This document shows, piece after piece, positions 38,201-53,200 of a stretch of DNA of 64,000 bases (positions are counted from its first letter, which is position 1; each line of letters starts with the position of its first letter). Below the pieces are notes generated by a model, which ran no database searches, had not been told where the DNA came from, and saw only the letters and a program-made list of their open reading frames with translations. Origin of the DNA: Siphonodentalium dalli. Its lineage: Eukaryota; Mollusca; Scaphopoda; Gadilida; Siphonodentaliidae. The translations under genes and the position numbers were made by a program. Location of the stretch: the NCBI GenBank assembly GCA_032622095.1, contig CP136064.1:259573863-259637862 (forward strand), written 5' to 3'.

Positions 38201-41200
38201 ACATGGTAATTTGGAACAATATAAATAGAACTGCTTACACTCAGGGTCAGCGCTGGACCGAAATTTATTTTTGCCAAATGAAAATATTATTTGCCAAATT
38301 CTTTAAGAATTTGCCAAATATTATCCCTGATAGTATCATTTCCTGCAACCGTGAATGAGTTTTATGTTTCGACATTCGCGGTTTGATATCAATAGAAAAG
38401 CAGTTAGTTAGTTAGCAATTATACTCACATCTCTATTGTGGTTTATCATACAACAATAAACCAATCACCGGACAATAAAATGGTAGAAGGGTTGCTTCAT
38501 CGGAAGGGAACATCACAGGAGGATTAGTTATGTAAACGCCACCATCACATTAAATACGGGTAATCGTCCACCCATCGCTACTAATGCTATCATATTAACT
38601 GCATCTTAATGGAGGTATTAACTTTTCCGGAACCATATAAAACACAACTAATATAATTCCATTGTAATATTGATTGACCGATATTTTTCAACTTTATTGA
38701 GGAATTGAAAGTGACTATTTTTTGCCAAATGTAAATTATTTTTGTCATTGGCAAATTTGGCAAGTGGCAGCTCGAACCCTGCTTACACTATGATAGTGGT
38801 GACAGGTTCTATAGTTTAGATGCTATGTTAACCCTTCTTTTTTGGCTCATAGATTCCAATAGTTTGTGTTATTATGTGCATTGTGTATAATACTTTGGTA
38901 CATAACAGTATACTTTATAATTTAACATCAAAGCTCTAGATTATGATTCCGATCATAGCAATTTACTATCGCCAAGGGATTGTGATCGCCCTCTCGTTAA
39001 ATAGATTGGCTGTTAACTTGAGACCAAGTCTGAGTTTAGTGTGCCTGCCATTTGCAGAATGTGGTCCCCAGAGGATTAATTTAGTGATGCTATCCCACAT
39101 AGCAGGCTAGCATCACTAAATTCACCCTCTGGGGACCTCATTCTGCCTAAGCCTCGTCTTCTCTGGAAATTTCTTTATTATCCAATTTCTATACAATTCT
39201 TCACATAGATTCTATTGCTTTTTATACGCCCTTTTGAAAAAAAGGCCGTATTATAGTATTGGTCTGTCCGTCCGTCCGTCCGGGCGTCCGTCCGGGCGTC
39301 CGTTAACCTGTTGTCCGGATGATAACTTTAGTTAGAGTGAACCAAAATTAGTAAAATTTGGTATGTGGGTTTATTAGCCGAAAAGTAAGTTCAAGTTCGA
39401 ATTTGGGTTCTGCCCGCCAATTTTCACCGGAGTTATCCCCCTTATTTAACGTTTTTTGACTTAGAAAATCCTTGAAATTTGTTGTCCGGATGATAACTTT
39501 AGTATAGTTTATCGGAATGAATCCAAATTTGGTATATTACTTTCTCCCACCAAAACACAGGTCAAGTTCGAACTTGGGTTCTGTCTGACCATTTTTGGCA
39601 GAGTTATGCCCCTTTTTCGACTCAGAAAATTCATTTTTTCTTATGTTTTTTGGTTTCCGGATGATAACTTGATTTTGGAATGTTTATACGCAAAACCCGT
39701 TTTTTTGTGGATTACATATATCGAAATACAGCTCAAGTCCGAATTTCGTTTTAATCCGATAATTTTTGCGAGAGTTATGGCCCTTTTTTTTTACGTAATT
39801 TGACTTAGAAAATCCCTGAAATTTGTTGTCCGGATGATAACTTTAGTTAGAGTGAACCGATTTCAATCAAATTTGGTATGTGGGTTTATTAGGAGAAAAG
39901 ACAGCTCAAGTTCGAATTTGGGTTCCGTCCGCCAATTTTCACCGGAGTTATGCCCCTTATTTGACGTAATTTTACTTAGAAAATCCCTGAAATTTGTTGT
40001 CCGGATGATAACTTTACTAGAGCTTATCGGATTCAATGATAATTTGGTATATTACTTTCTTCCACCAAAACACAGGTCAAGTTCAAATTTGAGTTCCGTC
40101 TGCCAATTTTTACCTGAGTTATGCCACTTTTTTACCAGTTTCCTCCGACCCAAGAGAGGGCGTATATTGCACGCCCAGCGTAGCTCTTGTTTTGTTTAGT
40201 TTCTCTATATCCCTAAATTGGCAGATGACACATAGCATAATCAAGGTTCCCAATGGGTGTACATCACAATATTCACCATTTGGGAACTTCAATCTGAGTC
40301 TATGTCTCCCATAGCAGATAGGCCATGCAGAATGAGGTCCCCAGAGGGTGAATTTGGTGATGCTAGCCCACTATGCAGGATAGCGTCACTAAATTCACCC
40401 TCTGGGGACCTCAGTCTGCAAATAACAGGCACACTAAACTCAGGCTTGATTAAGACGGATAAAGTATCGAAATAATAAACTCCCATGCAATATGCCATCC
40501 GACCACGCTTTCTGCTTCATGTGACATTTTAGTCGACATATTTAGATAACACCAAAAGAATACAGTGATTAGTCCAAGAAATAAATTTAATCGTAGTATG
40601 ATACAAATGAGAACAGAAACAAGCCTTGAAATAGTGTCTGTCATTTGCAGAATGAGGTTCCCAGAGGGTGAATTTAGTGATGCTACCCCGCATAGCGGGC
40701 TAGCATCACCAAATTCACACTCTGGGAACCTCATTCTGCTGAGGTGTAAGCAGAATGAGGTCCCCAGAGGGTGAATTTGGTGATGCTAGCCCACTATGCG
40801 GGGTAGCATCACTAAATTCACCCTCTGGGGACCTCATTCTGCAAATGACAGACACACTATTTCAAGGCTTGCACCTCTCTGTAAGCTGAACTGCTAAATG
40901 GTATTGGACAAAATGTCATCGCTAAAACGGTAGGAAAGGTTACCTAGATTAGTTTCATCGCTAAAAATGGCAGTGAAGGTTACCGATGTCAGTTGTCTTT
41001 GAATGTATCCATCGTGAGAATGCTTTCTATTTTTGGATTTACATTTTCTGTACTGAGTGGATTCAGTTATACAAGTATACATTGGAATGGTCTGTTTTTC
41101 ATTTGGAGGGATATTAAGGATATATGATAATACAACTGCAGAACACCCGTTTTGAACAAATATCCGGGACATATTATGTTATTGGTCCATCCTTCCGTCT

Positions 41201-44200
41201 GTCTATCTGTTTGCTTTTTTTCCTTTCCGCATGATAACGTTGGAAAGTCTGAACTGAAGGGAATGAAATTTGGTATGTGAGTTTACTAGCACAAAATACA
41301 GGTCAAGTTCAAACTCGGGTTCCGCCGCCACCAGGGTTACGGCTCTTTTGTTGGAATTTACACTCAATTTTTTTTTCCGAATGATAACTTTAGTAAGTCT
41401 CAACTGAATGGAAATAAATTTGATATGTGTGTTTACTTTTTTTTTTTTTTTTTTTAAATGTTTATTGAAGAAACAATCACATTGAGGAATGTCAAATACA
41501 GAATGTTCAGTAGCATTGATAATTGTATACAGATATGGCATTCCTCGCGTTCACACATATCTCTTTCTTACTGCACGCACTCGCCTGGCTCACAGCATTC
41601 GCACACCAGTGGTATAAAGTTATACAATACATAAACATATGCATATGCTTAGTATATATATAGTAAATGTATTATAAATATGTCGGATGTTTCGGATGGA
41701 CTCAACTCTCAACATAGAGGCTATTGTGGAGATGGTGGTAGATAGTATATGTTTTAACTGACTGCGTGATAATCGATAGGAGTCTCAAAAATTAAAGTAA
41801 CTTTGTCGAATTTTTATTAAGTCGCCTGTTTGTTTAAAGCTTTTTCTATAAGGAACCAGTTTTTCAAGAATTCTGAAAGTTTCGATTGACATCGTGCTGT
41901 ATATTTTTCGCAATCGTATCTATATGCCAACTCTTTGAGGAAGACATTAACAGACAAAGTGATTGGTTTAAATTTAGACCGATATATATATTGTTTAATT
42001 AGGAGCCAGAGTAAGTTTGTAGTATAGTTTTTACTAATGGGTGGTGTGCCAAGAATCATCGTCATATTTGTGGGATAAAGATTTATATCATTATTTTTAC
42101 CCCAATTACAGATATCTCTAATAAATGTCTGCACATGACAACAATCCCAAAAAATGTGGTTGATATCTTCCTTTTCACTTTTACACTTATCACATTTGCC
42201 ATCTTGTCTTATATTAGAAATGTGTAGAAAGTTATTAGTTGATAATATTCTAGAATTTATTCGGAATTGTAGCCATTGTAGCTTGGTGTCAGGCATCGTG
42301 AGAAAGGGTAGTTTATCATATGTAAATAATGTACTTCCCATATCAGGAAACTGTGATTGCCATTTTGTGCGCGCTTTAGTCATAATTTGAGAATCGTTCA
42401 AAGTTTTGTAAAAATCTTGTCCTCCCCGCGAATTTTTAAGCAAAGTGATGAAGTTAGTGGGTAGAATGGGGTAAGAAACTCGAGTTATCTGTTGGCCAAG
42501 CTTTTTTGCTGTTAATTTTATTTGCTGCTGTATAGTGTTTACAGTGATGAAGTCTGTGCGTATATTAAATGTCTTATGTATGGCTTCTTGTGAAAGAAAA
42601 GAACCTTTACTTTCTAGCATATCATTTATATACATAATCCCTTTTTCGCGCCAAGAAGTGAAGTTTATTACCTTTCCATATTGTTTTATATTTGAATTAT
42701 TCCACAGCGTACATGTGGATATATTGCAATTGTTCACATTTAGTTGTAAAAATTTGACAAATGATAACAAAACGTCATGCCAGAATGGATTTGTGAATTT
42801 CTTTGCCTGTTTCTCTAAATAGCCATGCTCATATGTAAGGAACATGGGGTCTTCGCATAATGGAATATCTGTGAGGGGCATCCACTTGGCGCTCTTTGTT
42901 ATGAGGCGTCTCACCCAAGTTATTTTCATTGACAGCATAAAATTATTGACATTAACCATTTTCAAGCCACCGTTTTTGTAATCTTGGCATACAACTTTGC
43001 GTTTCACTCGATCACGTTTTGAATTCCATAGATAATTATAAAGCATAGTGTCCAATTTTTTCATAAATGTTTTATCGGGATTTGGAAGTGACACGAAAAG
43101 GTGTGTTAATTTTGGGAGTATAAGTGATTTTATTACAGTTATTCGACCAATAGGTGTCAGTAATCGGTGTTTTCATGTCTCAATCAGTCGTTTCACATCA
43201 GCAAATTTTGTATCGTAGTTGATTTTCATTTTGTCAAGATGTGTATCAAAATGAATCCCTAGAAGATCAAATGAGCTATCAAATCTGATACCAAGATCTG
43301 AGCATATACCATCTCTACGCCCAGTATAAGAACCTATCCACGATGCCTGACACTTGCTAGGGTTAATTTTTAAACCGGAAAGATTTGCGAACAGTGTTAA
43401 TACATTGTATACTTCCCTTAGGCTTTCTTCTGTGCCGTCTAAAATGAGAGTTGTGTCGTCTGCATACTGTGTGATTTTGTATTCAAAATTGCCGAGGTTT
43501 ATACCTTTGATGCGTTTATTAGATTTAATCATGATAGCTAAGATTTCTGCGCATATCAGAAAAATATAAGGCGAAATTGGGTCACCCTGCCGACAGCCAC
43601 GGTTTAGTTGGAAACTCTGAGATATATGTCCATTTATCAGAATAGATGAGTTTATATTTGTGTAGAAAGTATAAATCCATTTTTTTATGTCATCACCAAA
43701 GTTAAAAAGGTCAAGGCATTTATTTATAAATTTCCATGATACTGAGTCAAATGCCTTTTCAAAATCTAGCAGGAGCAGAAGACCAGGTTTATCAGCTAAT
43801 TTTGTCTTATGGATAATATCATAAATTAATCTAGTGTTGTCTCCAATATACCGATTTTTTAAGAAACCAGTTTGATCATCGCTGATTATATCGGGTAGAA
43901 CATTTTTCATTCGTTCAGCTATACAAGAGGAAGCTAGTTTATATGTTATATTTAACAGAGTTATTGGACGCCAGTTCTTTAAAAGATGTCTCTCTTTATC
44001 TTTTTTCGGAAGAAGAGTAATAAGTCCTTGTTTTTGGGTTATGGATAATTCACCAGTATCAAATGCTTCACGAAGGGACTCACAAAGAATTAGACCTAAG
44101 TTTTGCTAGCCCAAAATAGATATCAAGTTCGAATTTGGATTCCGCCCACAAATTTTCTCAAAATACTATTAAAGTATTTATTTTTGCTTAAAAATCACAT

Positions 44201-47200
44201 TTTCAGTCAACAAATCAAGGGCCTTAGTTATTGGTACCCCCATAATATTGTTATTATGTATAAAATGCTGAAACCAGTACACCTTCCCCCTATTGTATGT
44301 TTTCCACAAATTGCAAATTTATATCCAAAATATTATGTGAACCAAATATAACACTCACCATACTTATACAAATATATTCAGTCTGATTGCAATAAAAACT
44401 CCATTCCCTCTGTATTCCAGGAAAATAATAATTCTCTCTCAAAACTGGCCTCAATTACTTCCTATAGGAGACCTACATATGTAGGATCAGATTGAAGTTC
44501 CCCAGTTGAAGTTGGTGATGTTCACCCATTAGGCACCTCGATTATGCATTTTATCTTCTGCAAATTATGGGATATAGAAACTGAAGAGAAGGGAAATAGT
44601 AACTAAACATAATGTTAATTTGAGACTATAGATACTTCCCAGAAGATGAAGCCTAAGCAGAATGAAATCCCCAGAGGGTGAATTTGGTAATGCTAGCTCA
44701 CTGTGCGGGGTAGAATCACTAAATTCAGCTTTTGGGGACCTCGTTCTGCAAATGTCAGACACACTACAAGTTACCTTGCCCAAGGGTCACAACTTTGCTT
44801 GAGATTTGAATAGTGTATGACTCGACAGCCACACACCGTTAATCCGTTGACAGCCACACACTGTTAATCCATTGACAGCCACACACTGTTAATCTGTTGA
44901 CAGCCACACACCGTTAATCCGTCGACAGCCACACACCGTTAATCCGTTGACAGCCACACACCGTTAATCAGTTGACAGCCACACACCGTAATCCGTTGAC
45001 AGCCACACACCATTAATCCGACCAACCCACTGTTGTGAGAAACTCAATACTCCATCATCTCGATGTGTTGACAGTAAAGACAGATCTGACACACTGAGCA
45101 TCCAGATTTATGATTTAATAATACCCTACTTTTTCCCCTTAATATGGAATTCCCTAGAAAGTAAATATACATCCAAGCAATCAAGACATGTCTTCCAAAA
45201 ACGTATGAAAACGGATATAATTAATACCTATTCAGCAAACGTTCGATGCAAAAACCGAAGATGCCCTGATTGTATAAACGATACATAATATTTTGCTAAC
45301 AAATATAAAACAAACAAACAAACAAAAAGAGTATACCTGTTAATTAAAATATTCCCAAGACCAGAGTCACTCTCATTATTCCTACTCTGTTCCACTGACA
45401 CATGTATATTCATAGTATTCATTCATTATGTCGACCAAGTAGGTGTTTTTACATATGAACCACTCTTCGTACCATCGCCCTAACAAAGCCTATTAAAAAA
45501 AACACAGTCTGCACTCTGCACACGATGAACGTAACCCAAAAAACAATCAAATCAATTCTGCCATCTATATCATATAATCCGTCATCACATTCAGGGGTGA
45601 TAGGAAGACAGTCAGCCATGACTATATCACCCCTAACAATATTCATTTATAGTCTATTAATATTATATTTATTTGTAATTGTACTTTCCATGTGTGTATA
45701 TTGTAAATAAAATTATCCTATCCTATCCTATCTTTTTTATTCATATGTAGAACAACAAAAGATTGGAAATGGAATCAGCTGTCTGTGAGAAATCCTTCGA
45801 TGAGTGAGAAACGTAAGGTGTCTCTCGTATTCAACCACCTAGAACCTACAGAACTCGCTGAACAGCTCACCTATCTCGATTATAAAGCCATCAGAAGAAT
45901 AAACGTAAGTAGCGATTTCACTTGATATTAATTATTATTAATTTGATATCATATCTTTCGCCTTGAGCAATCTATTATCGACCATGGCTGACATCGTCCC
46001 AAACTCGGCTGATACCCCTCAATCTCGGCTGATAATTCCTACAGTGTAGGATCGAATTAATAATGTCATGTCTGGATAAAGTATGTCTCACATTTAGGAT
46101 GAATTTAGTGTCGCTATCCTGCACAGTGGCATAATTTCGGGTTTTCAATGCATGAAGTAATGTGTCACCAATGCTAACAGCTATTTTGGATGCCATCTTG
46201 GATACTGAATTTTCCCATGAGCGGATTTTTGTGGATTTTGGATATGTTGTTCCTGGTGTTTTCCACGTCGATTCGACTCGATTGACACCAAAATCAGCTG
46301 GTATCCAATTTATTCCAGGTTCAGCACTCCCACTGCCACACTATATGTGACCCGCCATATCAAATCCAGTCGTAAGTCACGATTTTTTTTACCCTGTGCC
46401 AATGCATTCTCTTATATATGCGAGTCAACCATAGGTCGCCTCGCATATATAAGAGAATGCATTGGCCTAACAATTTTTTATCATTTTTTAAAAATAAATG
46501 TTTCTTACAATTTTTAGGACATAAAATAAAAAACATCCATTACCCTGCAGGGAGCCCCACACATATATAGAAGCATATAGAAGAGTGTCGTCTGCTCATG
46601 TTTGTCTGGGGCTCTGTATGGGTGAAATTATAAAATTGTTAAAGAATACAAGAAAAAATTATTAAAATTGTAAAACAATTGTTATGCCAATGCATTCTCT
46701 TATATATGCGAGGCGACCTATGGTCGACTCGCATATATAAGAGAATGCATTGGCACAGGGTAAATAAATCCCGACTTACGACTGGATTTGATATGGCGGG
46801 TCACATATGGGAGACCTAGAATCAGATTGAAGTTCCCCAGTTGAATTTGGTGATGTTCACTTCTTAGTCACCACGATTATGCATTTTATCTTCTGCAAAT
46901 TATGAGAAATAGAAACTGAACAGAAAGCAAAAATTAAATGAAAACAATGTTAATTTTAGAATATAGATACTTCCCTGAAGATTTGGTCTAAGCTGAATGA
47001 GGTCTCCAGAGGGTGAATTTAGTTATGATAGCCGTCACTAAATTCACCCTATGGGGACCTCATTCTGCAAATGTCATACATACTATATCCAGGCTTGGAG
47101 GTTATTTCTTGGTTAGTTTGATATCATCCGAGATATCAGCTTTATATATATCATCCTTCGACCTATGCTCTCAGGCTGATATGAATTTACCAAGGGCATG

Positions 47201-50200
47201 CAGATATCTCAGCCGATAACATACTAACTACCTAATAACCTCTGAGTACTTATTGAAGGGATATAGATCATGGTTCGCGCTGCCACTTGCCAAATTTGCC
47301 AATGGCAAAAATAATTCACATTTGGCAAAAAATATTTTCATTTGGCAAGTCACTTTTTAATTCCTCAATAAAGTTGAACAATATTTGTCAATCAATACGA
47401 TTCATCTCAGGAAATTCTCACAATATAATTATATTAGTGGTGTTGTATAAGGTCTAGGAAAAGTTAACACCATTTTGAAATGCAGTTAATCTGATAGAAT
47501 TAGTATTGATTGGTAAGGGATTACCCATATTTAGTGTGGCGGTGGTGTTTACATAGCTAATACCTCGAATGTATCCTTCTGATGAAGCAACCATTCTACA
47601 GTTTTATTATTCGGTTATTGGTTTATTTGTTGTGTGATAAACCATAAAATATGACTCAATGTTGCAGAAAATTTGCCAAATGAAAATATTTTTTGCCAAA
47701 TTCTTTTAGAATTGCCAAATGCTATTCCTGATAGCATTTGGCAAATTCTAAAAGAATTTGGCAAAAAAATATTTTCATTTGGCAAAAGTTAATTTTGGTC
47801 CACCGCGGACCCTGATATAGTCATTATCAATTTAAAATGAAAAATAACTGTTATCAGTTTATTTGCAGCATGTATCAATAAAGATTGTACTTTTGTTCTT
47901 ATAAGGTAAAAATAAAAGGCGTTTCTTTCACTGCTGTACGAAAATCAACCTGATATTATTTGTTATCACTTCGGTAAGTCTTGGGTCAGTTAGCACTTTT
48001 TTTTAAAACCGTTTCCCCATAAAAATGATTGGCTGTTAGCAAGCCTTGAAATAGCGTGTCTGTCATTTGCAGAATGAGGTCCCCAGAGGGTGAATTTAGT
48101 GATGCTACCCTGCATAGCAGGCTAGCATCACCAAATTCACCCTCTGGGAACCTCATTCTGCTGAGGTGTAAGCAGAATGAGGTCCCCAGAGGGTGAATTT
48201 GGTGATGCTAGCCCACTATGCGGGGTAGCATCACTAAATTCACCCTCTGGGGACCTCATTCTGCAAATGACAGACATACTATTTCAAGGCTTGGCTGTTA
48301 GAGACTTGCAGATTCTCCAATAATGAGGAGTGCTTGTCACCTTCTTACACACAATAGTAGGCCCACCAGGCAGTTTGATGTCATTAATTGATTGGCAGTA
48401 TACTAGTTAATTCCATTACCATGCATTCAAGTCTGAGTTTAGAGTGCCTGTCATTTGCATAATGAGGTCCCAGAGGATGAATTTAGTGACACTATCCCGC
48501 ACAGTGGGCTATCATCACCAAATTCACCCTCTGAGGACCTCAATCTGCATGGCCTCATATGCTATGGGAGACATACAATGTATACTCAGATTGAAGTTCC
48601 CATATGGTGAATATTGTGATGTAGACCCATTGGGAACCTCGATTATACAATATGTCGTCTGATAATTTGGGTATATAGAGAAACTAAACCAAAAAAGAAA
48701 TAGAATCTATGTGAAGAACTTTCTACAGAAATTTGATAATAAAGAAACTTTCCAGAAAAGATGAGGCCTAAGCAGAATGAGGTCCCAAGAGGGTGAATTT
48801 AGTTATGCTAGCCCGCTATGTGTGATATGGTCACTAAACTAACCCTCTGGGGACCTCATTATGCAAATGACAGGCGCACTAAACTGAGGCGTGATCTCAA
48901 TCTCATATTAAAAGCCAATCTATTTAAACTGAGGATTGCATGCATTCACATTGTGGTAATAAAAACCTATCTCTATATAAATCTAGTAGCCTGGGACAAG
49001 CTGTCTGGAGTTTCAGTCTGAAATACCAAAGTTCAGGCATGAAAAATGGTGCCGGACATTTGCAGAATGAGGTACCCAGAGGGTGAATTTAGTGATGCTA
49101 CCCCTGACAGCAGGCCAGCATCACTAAATTCAACTTCTGGGGACCACAATCTGTTTAGGCCTCGTCTCTGGTTTTCTGTGGTGGGAAATGTTCAAATAAT
49201 AAGTTTAAGAAACGAGCTACAGTAATTCCCTAAGTAATCGACCCCTTAACCACAGCAGAATTATGGGTAACTTTTCAGGATTTAGTCGGAAATATGGCTT
49301 GTTGCCATTCATCGGAAAGATCTCGACGAGAGCTTTCCGATGAATGGCAACAAGCCATATTTCCGACTAAATCCTGAAAAGTTACCCATAATTCTGCTGT
49401 GGTTAAGGGGTCGATTACTTAGGGCATTACTGTGTGGTCGTTTATTGAACTTATAAATGTGAATATTTTCTGAGAGATAACTACTCGTCAGTGAGTATTT
49501 AGTATAGATATTTTTAAGAAGTTAATAAGCTATTATCATAAATAAAGGCTCCCGAATGGAGCCTGTTTCAGTTAGTATATATAGTATTAAAGTAAAATAT
49601 TTGCTTGTTGCGTTCCATATATGTGGCTTGGGGAAGGGGGCTGTAGAAAATACAGTTTTATTGAAACTAATGTTCCCACAAATGGGCTGAAGTGCAGAGG
49701 CTGCGATCCTTAGGCTGCATGCTGCATACAGGCTCCCAAGGGGGTCCGTTAATGTGCCGCTGAATAAAGGCTCCCGAATTAAGTATATTTCTGTTAGTAT
49801 ATAGTAATATTTAAAGTAATATGCTGATTTTTTTCATTCAATATGTGCATGCGTATATGTGGGGTGTGAGTGTAGAAATACAGTTATTAGTGAAATAAAT
49901 GTTCCCACGCGCATACAAAAGCGAGACCATTCCATTTCTAATATAGAAATGAGAATTTGTTCATGTTCGCGGACACTAGAAAGTAACACAAAACATGGAT
50001 ATACCCATCATTTTGTGATGGGCAATCCCCTATATAGTCAATATATATATAACCCGTCATCTGTGTGTGTGTATCTGTGTGTTTGTGCGTCTATAATTCG
50101 GTTACGCTTTTGGCATGTTTATAACTTTTCAACCATAAGTCAAGCAAGTTATATTCATGAATTTTATGCCATATTCCTTTTTTTCCAGTTTACAGACTAC

Positions 50201-53200
50201 AAAAAGTATGCATTGTGTGGGAACTTGAAAGATAATCCAAAACTGGAGCGATCCATAGCGCTGTTTAATGGATTGTCACAATGGGTTCAATGTATGGTGC
50301 TCAGTAAAACCACGCCGGAACAGAGGTCAGACATCATCGTCAAGTTCATCAATGTATCTAAGGTGAGGCCACTGTCTGCTAATTTTCCCCTGGAAAAAAT
50401 TTCAGAGGAATCATCTGTGTCAAGCCTTGAAATCGTTTGTCTTGTCATTTGCAGAATGTAGCCACCAGAGCGTGAATTTATTGATTCTACCCTGCACAGT
50501 GGGCTACCACCACTAAACTCACCCTCTCATTCTGCTTAGGCCTCATCTTCTGGGAAGTATTTATCTATAGTAGCAAATTAACTTTGTTTTAGTTACTTTT
50601 TCCCTTCAATTCATTTTCTATATCCCCTAATTTGCAGCAGATAAAATGCATAATCGAGGTGACTAATGGGTGAACATCACCAACTTCAACTTAGGAACTT
50701 CAATCTGATCCTAGGTCTCCCATAGCAATTGAGGTTCCCAGAGGGTGAATTTGGTTATGCTAGCCCGCTGTGTGGGGTATCGTAAAAAAATCACCCTCTG
50801 CAAATGATAAACAAACTATTCAAGGCTTGATCAGTGTCCCAGATTGATTCCGGATAATATCTTCAGCAATAAATAATGGATTGTCTTCAAATTTTATATG
50901 TGTATTACCCACAGGTCAAGTTTAAATATGGTTGCAGTTTGTCAATTTCTATCAGAATTATGGCCCTTGTAGACTTATAATTTGCTGATTATTTTGGTTT
51001 ACAGATCACATGAAAATACAGGTCAAGTTCAAATTTCAATTTTGTTCACCCATTTTTAGCTCAACTTGACTAAGTCAAATTTAAGATATTTAGTCATTCA
51101 CTGTATACTGATAAATCCGATCGATGATCATACAGTGACTCCCTGTATACATATATACCCCCTAATGACAATACACCAACAGCAAAGATGCACATACATA
51201 CCATATACACCTATGATCACAATGACACATCATATATACCAACACGCTCGCCAATGACCATCCATCTATACATGTATGCATATACACTTCAACAATCATG
51301 ACCATACAGCCGTTCCATGTACACCAATAGTTTATTATACCCATAAGCATACAACCACTCCTTATTTATCCATACACCCCACCCATTTTCATACAACCAA
51401 CACATGTATACATATACACCCATCCATGACAATAAAGCCACCCAGTGTACACCTGCACATTCCACACATGATCATAAAGTCACTCCATATTGTTGTTGTC
51501 CGTCCATCCATCAAAAATGTTCATTATCACACCCTACATGTCATCCTATCATCACCAAAATTAATATGGATCTTCAAGGTGACCTCTTAATTGTAGCCTC
51601 CAATTTTTACCAAAATTCATTAAAAATCATGGCTGCCTGCAGCTATATTGGATTTCAAATTTGGATCTATTGGCACACTCTGCAGCCCGCATTTATTGCA
51701 GAATTGTTTTGAAAATTTACAGGCATGTTTAGGATCACCTCTAGATGAGAGCTATTGAATTTGAATGAATATCTATTAAAACATGGCCACCAGCAGCCAT
51801 CTTGGATTTTACTTTTTGTCTGACTAAATCCTTCGGCACACCCAACAGACGACATCTCTTATCCGATTGTCACCAGACTTCATATGGATATTCGGAGTGA
51901 CCACTAGATTGGAGCTATCAAACTTTTCTGAAATTTGTTGAAAATCACAAGCGGCCATCTTTGATTTTACTCTTTGCATGACTAAATCCTTCGGCACACT
52001 CTATAGGTCTCATTTCTCATACTGAATCCCAAACTTTGTATATCTCTTCACGTTGACATCTACATTACTTAGACATTTCAAGTTTCCGCTTTCCTAATTG
52101 CTCCATTGACTAACACATGAAATTATCCCCTCTCCAAGTTGAGCCACAGTGTTATTGACACCTTCATTTGGAAGATGTTTGAGGATAATTTGAATATTGA
52201 ATTGATGAGATACAGTTTGAGAATCCCACATATAATATGTTCTCTTGTTGTTTCAGAGACTGAGAAGCTTACAGAATTTTAATACTTTGATGGCCGTCGT
52301 GGGAGGCTTAACTCATAGCGCTCTGGCTCGATTGTATAAAACCAACGCTTGTATCCCGGTGGACTTCCAAAAAGTATGTATCTAGCAATTTACAAGCAGA
52401 TTACTACAAGTGACTACCTCCACCTCCATGAGTTAAGAAATGTGAATGAAACTTTTAAAAAATTGTAGTTATCACCTTGTTACGAAAATATTTTTGGTTC
52501 CCAGTCAGTAATTTGGACCAAAAAAAAATAAGAAATTTACTAAATTTTCGTTTAATTTCAGAAGAGTAATTTGTCTAAAAATTTCTAGTATAATCATCAG
52601 TTGTTCATGCCAAACAATTATTAGCTCAACTTTACTTTGTAAAGTTTGAGCTTTTGCCATGGGTTGGTATCATTATGAAATTTGTCATGGCTGTTGAAAT
52701 TGACATGTAGATGGGAACGAGTCATTCGGCAAAAAAACATGACTGCCAGCAGCCATCTTGGATTTCAATGTTCAATTCATTAGAACGGGCTAAAGGCTGG
52801 AGTGTTCATCTTGATTATCATGAAAATTGTTGTGGATGTTAATATTGACATGTCGTACCTTTGGTCGGATAATTATGAAATTTGTCATGGCTGTTGACGT
52901 TGACGTTTAGATGGGAATGAATCATTTTGGGGTCATTCGGCAAAAAACATGCCTGCCGGCATCTGATCATCACCAAACTTCATATGGATCATCGGGGTGA
53001 CCTCTAGATGGTAGCCATGACAGTTTCCTAATTTTGTTGAAAAACATGGCCACCAGTGGTCATCTTGGATTTGACTCTTTGTGTGACCATACAGGCCACC
53101 TCCCTCATCCAATCACCAAACTTCATATAACATTCAGGCTGACCTCTGGATAGGAGCCATCAATTTTTATGTTTACCCAACCATAGTATGGTAAACATAG

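Larger units (their letters stand above)
41437..44107 (-). mobile_element. 5'-truncated non-LTR retrotransposon (LINE, L1/Tx1-like) inserted in a dispersed repeat
   Basis: On the minus strand the element ends with a poly-A tail, seen as a T run at about 41437-41456. Its 5' end stops abruptly at about 44107. Flanks rejoin cleanly: GTGTTTACT before and AGCCCAAAATAG after match the uninterrupted repeat GTTTACTAGCACAAAATAC at 18838. Only the reverse-transcriptase half of ORF2 remains; endonuclease and ORF1 are missing. No clear target duplication was seen. Confidence 0.9.
41163..44290. repeat. Type-H element split by the LINE
   Basis: GGGACATATTATGTTATTGG, CCGCATGATAACGTTGGAAA and GTTTACTAGCACAAAATACA before; AGCCCAAAATAGATATCAAG and TTCGAATTTGGATTCCGCCC after the LINE. 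Confidence 0.82.

Noticed and set aside
49859-50461. 200-codon + strand frame covering a RasGRP exon
   Set aside because: Only 50189-50362 is coding; the rest is intron read through in the same frame, including GT repeats and a MITE end.
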